A DNA stretch of 64,000 nucleotides, taken from Rhynochetos jubatus (taxonomy: Eukaryota; Chordata; Aves; Eurypygiformes; Rhynochetidae). The notes beneath the pieces were generated by a model, which worked only from the letters and a program-made list of their open reading frames with translations, did no database searches and had not been told where the DNA came from. Shown one piece after another: positions 56,241-64,000 of this stretch. The position numbers and the translations under genes are program-made. Each line of letters opens with the position of its first letter. The stretch's first letter is position 1. The stretch lies in NCBI GenBank assembly GCA_027574665.1, contig CM050652.1, forward strand, positions 40,142,307 through 40,206,306, in the 5' to 3' direction.

Positions 56241-58760
56241 CGGAAATGGGCTCCTTTGGCCAGTGTGCTGCTGCCAAACATGGAGGTAATATATCCTACT
56301 TACTCCCACTCAATATTCCCCTGCCTTTAATCACTTGGCAGAAGGACTGGGTTAGCAGCTCATGTGCAGCGTGGCCTCCGGCTCTTTTCCAGTCTGCCGC
56401 AGGTTCCTGGGAGGAAGCACTGCCCTTCCCCCAGAAGGATGCTCTGAACCCTATCTCCTCGGGTGTCCGGATTTGAGCTTGGCTGCATTAAGTGCATGCT
56501 TTTCAACAGCAATCAGACTATCAGGTGCTGTGTGCCACTGCCCTATCTGTGCCTCATTTGCCATTTCTCCTATCTATACATCACTGGCAACCTTCAGGAA
56601 GATGACAAAGCTTTAAGACCTATTTCATGCTCCTTTGAAGCAAAGGATCATATTTCTGTCCCAGGCACAAGCACGGAGTCTTTGTTCAGGGATCTCTTCT
56701 CTCTCAAATTCTCTTCTGTCTAACTGCAGGTCCTCTGCCACTGAACATACCATATACTATCACCAAATGGTAATAAGCAAACACATCAGGTGACGTACAG
56801 ATTAGGTTCAGTTGTTCAACGGATTGATTCTAGTTAATGAGATTGCTCAGTCACAAAGAAGTGTCTGGCAACCACTGGCTGGGAAGTCAAAGCATTGTTT
56901 TGATCCTCAAGGGATGTTGACCACTTACTGACATTTCATGGGAAAGCATTGTTACCGTCCCCCCGGTGTGAGTGCAGCAAATAAGACTGTATATGCTTAT
57001 TAATAATTACTTTCTGCTAGTAGCTTCTTATCCTCCTGGAACTCTTTTATGAGCTTTATAGTTGAGGCTTTCCAAACTGTAAAGAGCAGTTTAAAACTTG
57101 CAATTTGCTTCTAGATGTTGTAATTACACTTGGGTGTGCCTGCTTACTGCAAAACTGCAAAGCATCTCTCCGTTGTCACCAAACTGCAATAACCTGCCAA
57201 ATCCCGTTGGAGATCCTGATATCTCCCTACACCTGACATACTGCCCACTGTGGCGCTGCCCAGCCCTGCTGTTGCAGAGCCCGTGCAGGAGGCATGGCCG
57301 AAACCCAATTGTCACTTTTTCCAGCCAGGACCCAGAGCCGGCTCACCCTGTGCCACCCTTCAGCCATGCTGCTGCCACCCAAGCTCTGTGCTGAGTCCCC
57401 AAAAACTGGGATGCCTGGAGATTGGCAGCCTGCTGCCCTGCCATCTGAAGGCAAGACAGGTCTCAGGGATAGGAGAAGGGTGAATCCTGTGGGCTTCAGC
57501 TCTCAGTAGAGTTAGTGAAAATAACTCAGTAACAGTGGTAAACGAAGTGTGATTCGTTGTGGTACACCAAAAGGAAGTCCCTGCTGAAGCCTGCCTGGTG
57601 CTTACAGGTAGGGCATGGCACCCACAGCAGTGTGGGCAGGAGAGATGAGCCGGCAGGACCTTGCTCCCGAGGCAAGATTCACTGTGTGCAGCCGTGGCTA
57701 CCAGCAGCGTGGAGGGCAGCTCCGTCAGCCCACCGAGCAGCTGCGCCCAGATTCAATTATCTCGTTTTCTGTTTGGCTGAGCGACAGCGAGCAGAGGTGC
57801 TGTTTTGTGTTAGGGGCAATTTGTGCCGCATACGTAGGCAGCAGCGGAGCATTGCATCCCTGTGAGTCGCTGTGACGTGTTTGGTCTCCCCTTCCTACCC
57901 CCCGGGCGCACACATGCACAGCACCTGACATCATTCAGGCGAGCTGCTGTACAGGAAGATTTTTTACCAGCTGGTGCAGTTTTAAAAGCTTTAACTGACC
58001 CTATTAACTGTCTTTGGAGAAACCCACCTTGCAACTCTGATGAGATCACGACATTCTTGATGCTTCTGGAGGCCAGACGTTTCAATACAGGATGACTAAG
58101 GGAGCAAAAGGCTTTTCTTTGCGCATGCAGACAAAATCCACATTCCTGGAGCCCACCCTTCCTGCCTCACCCCCCAGACATCATTTTATACTGGATTTTA
58201 AAGTACTGATTCTTAGGGGAAAAAGCACGTCTGGTTTCAAGCTTCAGTGGAAACCAGCCCAGCGCAGCCCCCGGAGGCGATGCTCATAGGAAGCAGTGAT
58301 CTGCTGGGGCACCAGCGCTGAGCATGATCCGGGAACAGGCTCCAGGAATGGACCGAAAGCTCTGCAGCCACGACAGTGAAGCAACCATGCCCCCATGCAG
58401 CCTAGGGAGGTAGAGCAGGAGGTAGTTCCTAGGCTATTACTCCAACCTGGTATGAGAAAAATGAACAGAAATCCGTCTGGAGCCTGGCAGTGCATTTCCA
58501 CAGCCTGCGTGGCTCTGCACAGCATGCCTGTGGTCTCATCCCACCCTGGCGTGGAGGGCTGCTCCTTGGGGAGCTGAATGGTACAGCACCTCGGCAGCGG
58601 TGGCCAACTGCGGGCAGTCTGGAGGTCTGTTTTGTTGGCAGCACCAAGATTCAGGCAACCTCCAGCTGAATCCAAGATGAGGAGGAGGCTGAAGTGATAC
58701 AATTGCTATTTATGGTCTTCTCCATACACACCTGAACCCAAGCAGGGCTTGGCTGGGCTT

Positions 58761-58808
58761 CAGCAGCCTACAGCTACAGCAGCCTACAGCTACAGCAGCC
58801 TGCAGTGC
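58761..58808. repeat. 16-bp unit repeated three times
   Basis: CAGCAGCCTACAGCTA occurs twice exactly, and a third copy has three changes. Confidence 0.85.
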
Positions 58809-61105
58809 TGAGGTTCACCCTGGTCCTGCTTGGGCTGTGTCCATAGAGTGGCACAGAATGGCAGCAATGTTTAAGCCAGGATGCACAGCTGCATGTGTCA
58901 GATTCCACCAAAAAAGGAGGAAAAGATGGACTGAAAACAGGGTGCAGGAGGTCTGGAGCCTCATACCTAAAACGGGGCTGAACAAAGTACTTGAGCACAC
59001 GCTACCAGGAACAGCTCTGGTGAGGATGGAGCTGACCAAGGCATCAGCTGTCTGTCTGTAATTTACAAGCACCACCGCTTATCACTTCATATTCTCCACA
59101 GAGCTGAGCTAATAAGTAAGCAAGCTCTCCCAACCTTTTTTCCAACTCTATTTAAATGCATGTACAGTTACAGCTCTAATAATTTTTGTTGCCCTCCCTG
59201 CGAATCCAACAACCAGATTATTAATATTTAAAGCAACCCCTATTCTCAAGTAGCTGCAAAATTGCATTGTAAGCAGATTCATTCTTATTACAGTGATACT
59301 CGTGCAATACTACAAGACTCCGTCATAAACTCTGAGATCAATGCCTGGGGAGTCCTGGACAAGAAGGGCTGCAGTGGTTAATGTCAGTGTGAAGGATGTC
59401 TGAGAGCCACTATTTATTTTTTGCCCTCACAAGGTGAATGCATTGCTCTACACGTAAAGTTGTTTTTAACTGCTGGTCTGCACGTGTTAAGAGTCATGGA
59501 CACCCCTGATAAGCCTCTGTTCAAAACCTGAAAAGGCCAGGAAGTGTTTTAATGTAATTATTCTCTCTGCTTAAAAAAAAAAAAAAAAGAAAAAGCACAC
59601 AGGAGAAAGCAGGCTGCTTTCTTCCATTCTCTCCTTCCATCTATGCTCAGCTCCTTTCCTTGGCTGGAAGGAGGTTTAACACCCCCCTGTCTTAACTGGG
59701 GGAGGGTGAACAGCAGGTTGTCAGATGAAGGCAACTAAAATACTACTAGAGCTTCAGCAATTCTCTGTTCTTATAATTTTTTACATTCTTTCTCTTCGCT
59801 ACTGTCCTTTTTAAAAAGCCTGTATCGATTTTTGTTATCTGTCCCTCTGCCTGCTCTCTCTTGGTCACTCAGATGCTTATAGGAATTTAAATAGACTTTC
59901 AGAAATGGCTCTCTCCATTCTGAAGGTTGTTTAAAAGGACACTGTCAAGTCATTTCCTCCATTTATATTTTAAAAGCTTGCTATCTGCAAATCTGAAGGT
60001 ATTTTCTTTTGACAGGATTGATGTTTAGCCAGCATAGGTCAGATTCAGGTTTCACTTGTCACCTGGGCTATAATTGAACTAATATTTTTCCTTCATCGGA
60101 GAACTGCTACCAATATAAACATTCCTCATACTGTAACATAATAAACTCAGGTCTCCTGCAGAAAAAACTAAAAATAAATTTAAAAAAAGGATTGTGCCAT
60201 TAACTTGCTGGTTTATGTAGTTAAAGGAATTGGTGCTGGAGTCTCTTTTTTCAGTTATTCCTTTGATACCAAGATGCACAGGAAGAAAGGAAAAATCCTC
60301 AGCAAAGTTAAGCTTATGTTTCCTGTGCTTACTTAAACAAACCCACCTTTTTCTGTGAATATTTGTTTGGAAATTGTACTACGTAAGAAATTCCAACTGC
60401 AAACTACCTTCTCTTTCTCCACTATAGGGTATGAAAATTGTTCTCATGGAAAAAAATAATAAAAAAATCATGTATTATCTTTGACACAGCCATGTTGAAT
60501 TATACATCTTTCTCCTTTCTCATTTGTTTTTGTTTTGTTACCAGGGTAATCTTGCCCACAAAGAATGGTTCCTGACCAGAGAAGCATATGGTAATGAGAT
60601 AAGAGGCATTAATGGCTGCAGCAGAGTAGAAGGAAATTCAGAAGGAGATGACTAGATGAATAGGTTTTACACAACTGAATGATGTGTGGAGAAAATGAAA
60701 TTGGACTACAAAGCTTGCTGTATGTGACCCCATTATTCAAGTTTATCTACAACATACAAGACGAATTCCCCTCTTCTCCGTACTCATCATATATTTCCAC
60801 GGCATCCTATTTATTTCCTTGGTGATGCAGTTGCTACTGCGCATCTCAGCTCTTCTGTTGGGTCCTTAAAAAAACCCCACGGAACAGTTGTAGCATAATT
60901 TTTCCCCTCCTCCTTTTCCTTTCTGAATCTTTTCTCCCCACCATTTCCACAGTGCACTCACCAACCCAGCCCAACAGCATGTAAGAGATTTTAATACTCT
61001 GGTCACAGATGTTTTCTCCCTTGTCCTGTGCTCCAAAAGCACTGTGCTGCTGTGGGTTGGGAAGCAATGTCAGGTGCTGCTGACATGGTTTGGAAGTATT
61101 TCCTG

Positions 61106-61702
61106 TGGCCAGCAGGTTGAGGGAGGTGATTCTCCCCCTCTACTCTGCTCTCATGAGACTCCACCTGGAGCGCTGTGTCCAGCTGTGGAGCCCTCAACAT
61201 AAGAAGGATATCGACCAGCTGGAACTAGACCAGAGGATGACACGAAGGTGATCAAAGGGCTGGAGCACATCTCCCAGGAAGAAAGGCTGTGAGAATTGGG
61301 CTTGTTCGGCCTTGAGAAGAGAAGGCTTTGGGGAGACTTTATTTCAGCCTTCCAGTACATGAAGGGGGCCTACAGAGAAGCGGGAGGGGGGGGGAGCGGA
61401 GGCAGCTTTTTACAAGGGCCTGTAGTGACAGGACAAGGGGTAGCAGGTTTAAATTGAAAGCAGGGAGATTTAGATTGGATATCAGGAAGGAGTTCTTCAT
61501 AGAAAGGGTGGTGAAGCACTGGGACAGGTTGCCCAGAGAAGCTGTGGGTGCCCCATCCCTGGAAGTGTTCAAGGCCAGGCTGGGTGAGGCTTTGAGCAAC
61601 CTGGTCTAGTGGAGGGTGTCCCTGCCCATGGCAGGGGGGTTGGAACTAGATGATCTTTAAGGTCCCTTCCAACCCAGACCATTCTGTGAGTCTATGATTC
61701 TG
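61106..61702 (+). mobile_element. CR1 LINE, 5'-truncated copy with ORF2 C-terminus
   Basis: A sense-oriented copy of about 600 nt ending GGTTGGAACTAGATGATC, then TTCCAACCCAGACCATTC, and the degenerate terminal repeat GAGTCTATGATTCTG. The frame ending at 61609 encodes the typical end of the CR1 reverse-transcriptase protein (FRLDIRKEFFIERVVKHW, then LPREAVGAPSLEVFKARL). A G-run (about 61385-61395) interrupts the body. It is truncated at the 5' end like most CR1 copies and cannot move by itself. Confidence 0.92.
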
Positions 61703-64000
61703 TTTAATACCTTTATTGATGCCAGTCGTACAATGACAGCGTCCCAACAGAGGGAGAGAAGACCTTGTGCGTGCTGCAGAGCTGACCCACACCATGATGC
61801 TCTGGCTCAGCTGCACAGCACAACTGCATGTTAGCAATGGCTGCTGTGGTCCCCAGGGTGCCGGTGAGGGTGGAGATCCCCAGCGCTCCCCCTCTATTCA
61901 TGTTTCAACGTAGGAACCACCATACTTCCTCCCAAAGAGGATAAAGCAGCTGACTTACAGGGGTTTCCCTTGCCTCCCAAGATGGCAAAAGAGAAAATAA
62001 TTATCTCTAGGAGTCCCTAAGCTGTGTTCTCTGCCAGCCTTATGCTGGGGGCATCTCTTCCTCCCATCTAGCTGGGCGGTTTCTTCCTTCTCATTAAGGT
62101 TGTAATGGGTTTGTACACTGGTCCTATCCCCCTTTCAGCAGAGAGAAGAAAGATAGTGCAGGTATTATAAACATAGGCTTAAGCAAAGCACAGGGCTTTG
62201 GAGATAAGCTCTACTTTACTTTGTAACTGTCGTGGTTTAAAACCAGCACAGTGACTCAAAAGACCTCAACAGAAAACAAAATGTAAACAGCCCAAGTGCG
62301 CTGGTGGTGGGCCATCAATCAGGCTTAGGAAAATTAAGGGCTCTCCTTGCAGATAGCTGATTTGGAATTGCTGCCAGAGAAAAAATGGATAGCAAATATG
62401 TTTTGAGGTGTTTGTGCTCTGGTCATCAGGTCTGTTGATTAAGAAGCTGTTATTAGTTACACACAGTCACACTTCCAAAACCACATAATCCATCAAAAAC
62501 CGCTGCTGTGCTGAACAGTGAGATGTCATGTGCATGTATGTCTAAGGGTAGCTTCTCCGGACAGAAACATGCCCTGGGCAGAGAAACCCCACTTTTTGCT
62601 GCAAGCTTGCAACTACAGCAAGTGTCTGTGCCTTTGAACCAGCAATTACGCCCTCCACCTCCTCCAGCCCCAAGAGAAATGAACTTAAATTGCTCACCAC
62701 TCACAGTCATGCAGGAATTGTCCCAAAGATCTTTGTGTTGATTTGCAATTTTCAGATGTGGAATGCTTTCTTCAGACAGAAACAGAAAGTAAAAGAGAAT
62801 CTAACCTAATACAGCTGTAAAGAAGCCCAGAGGTATTTTGGATGAAGACGCAATTTTGGACTTGGCCATGAATCAAAACCATGAATTAGATGGCAAGTAG
62901 TTGTGGGTCCACTCCGTTGTCTGTCCTAGAAAAAGAAACATAGTCAAGTCAGTAAAAGAAACTGGTTGAGAGAAAAGGAGAACCACAACAATTTTAACCA
63001 GCATTGGTCAGCAGGCTAGTTTGCTCATGGAATGCTTTAAAGGGCCATCGAGTGTCTGCCTCTGCCTTTCTCCCTCGCACTGATGGGCTTATTTAAGGTT
63101 TTGTTGCTTTTATGCCTGCTAGTAGATCTTAAGGCACAAAGAACACCATTAGGATGCTAACATTTGAGCACAAATAAGGTGGTGGGGTTCTTTTTAAGGA
63201 CATCACTTAGACATCGAGTAGGGAATGCTTTCATACAAATATCACTCCTGCCTGTAGAGAACTTGCTGATCTCTCCTTGCTGCTGCAGTTTGGCACTGAA
63301 GCACTGTCATTGCAGAGAACATCTTTGAAGTTATCCTTTTAAGGAGAACTGACTGGGAAGACTAGATGAAATCTGTCCTGCAGAGAAATCAACACGATTG
63401 TTGCAGCTCTTGCTTTTACAGAGCCAAATTATTTCCCTTTTGAGTCTAGTCCTTTTGCACTTTCCTTCAGTAACAGGTCTACTTGCCTCACAGTTTGAAG
63501 TAACCACAAAGATAATCTTTAAAATCACTTCTATGCAGCTGAGAGACACTAAATTCCCTTCCACTGGCTAGAACAACCTTATTCTAAATGCTGTGAAATT
63601 AAAGCTGATCCAGTGTATCAACAGTAGTACTTTACTACCAGCATGTCCTTTTCTCAAGCGCCCAAGAACAACAAAAATTATATCATAACAAAAGCATTGT
63701 TAAGGCGAAATAAAAATTTTATGTATATTCATTTCCATATATTAGCAAGGTAAAATCCAGCAGACGCGTGGAGATGAGGGATGTTTAGGACAGTAAGATT
63801 CAAAAGAACTGGGTTGCCTCCAGGTCTGATACAGGCTTTCTGGTTAAAATGGTCTCCAACCATTAAGTGTCATTTTCCCATCTGTGTAAAGGAGACAGTA
63901 CTAATTCCTTTGTTTGTCCCAGCCCCAAAGCATTCATAACCTTTATTAGGAAGCCAGTCTCTTACATGGTGTGCAATGCCAAGAACCAGAGGTTCTTCCA
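61703..64000. other. Terminal intergenic stretch
   Basis: Short ORFs only. No recognised gene, RNA or repeat family. Confidence 0.45.

Larger units (their letters stand above)
53630..61105. other. Distal intergenic stretch
   Basis: No gene recognised. ORFs of 70-152 codons (for example 58244-58702 minus) show no domain. It includes a probable old CR1 relic near 56.2 kb and a 16-bp triplicate at 58.76 kb. From 59.1 to 61.0 kb it is AT-rich. The next gene expected from mammalian order (PHLDA1) is not in the window. Confidence 0.4.

Noticed and set aside
58244-58702. 152-codon minus-strand ORF
   Set aside because: No domain or splice context; Cys- and Leu-rich chance frame.
53630-64000. Search for PHLDA1 or another known neighbour
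   Set aside because: No long intronless frame or recognisable protein in either orientation, so it must lie outside the window.

Overview
This window is nuclear genomic DNA from a bird. The evidence is GT-AG introns, CR1 LINE fragments in several places (one 0.6 kb copy keeps the end of ORF2), CpG-island promoters, and the vertebrate gene order GLIPR1-like, GLIPR1, KRR1. There are no prokaryotic or viral genes.

About 3.0-9.7 kb holds a six-exon CAP-superfamily gene (GLIPR1-like) on the plus strand. About 11.4-21.3 kb holds its tandem paralogue GLIPR1, also plus strand, with the same six-exon structure and splice phases. Both encode a signal peptide, a CAP domain with the His/Glu/Glu/His site, a cysteine-rich hinge and a C-terminal membrane helix. 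The GLIPR1-like gene can also end inside intron 4, where a stop is followed 12 nt later by AATAAA. That would give a form without the membrane anchor.

About 24.3-30.3 kb holds KRR1 on the minus strand, tail-to-tail with GLIPR1. Ten exons encode 382 residues of the KH-domain small-subunit processome factor. Its promoter is a CpG island with ETS, YY1-like and ZNF143/THAP11-like sites. A second GC-rich CpG island at 31.5-32.2 kb carries a near-consensus CTCF site.

From 32 kb onward I recognise no gene. Reading splice sites and phases by eye, I assembled a candidate nine-exon minus-strand gene from 53,551 down to 34,743. It has a poly(A) signal at 34,689. The exons join in frame into a 249-residue protein that I cannot place in any family. 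It is the most interesting and least certain item here. The rest of 30-64 kb is intronic or intergenic, with CR1 copies, a (CCCTTT)n tract, and small tandem or inverted repeats.

All exon limits come from reading splice consensus and frame, and from recalled human GLIPR1 and KRR1 proteins. No alignment or expression data were available.
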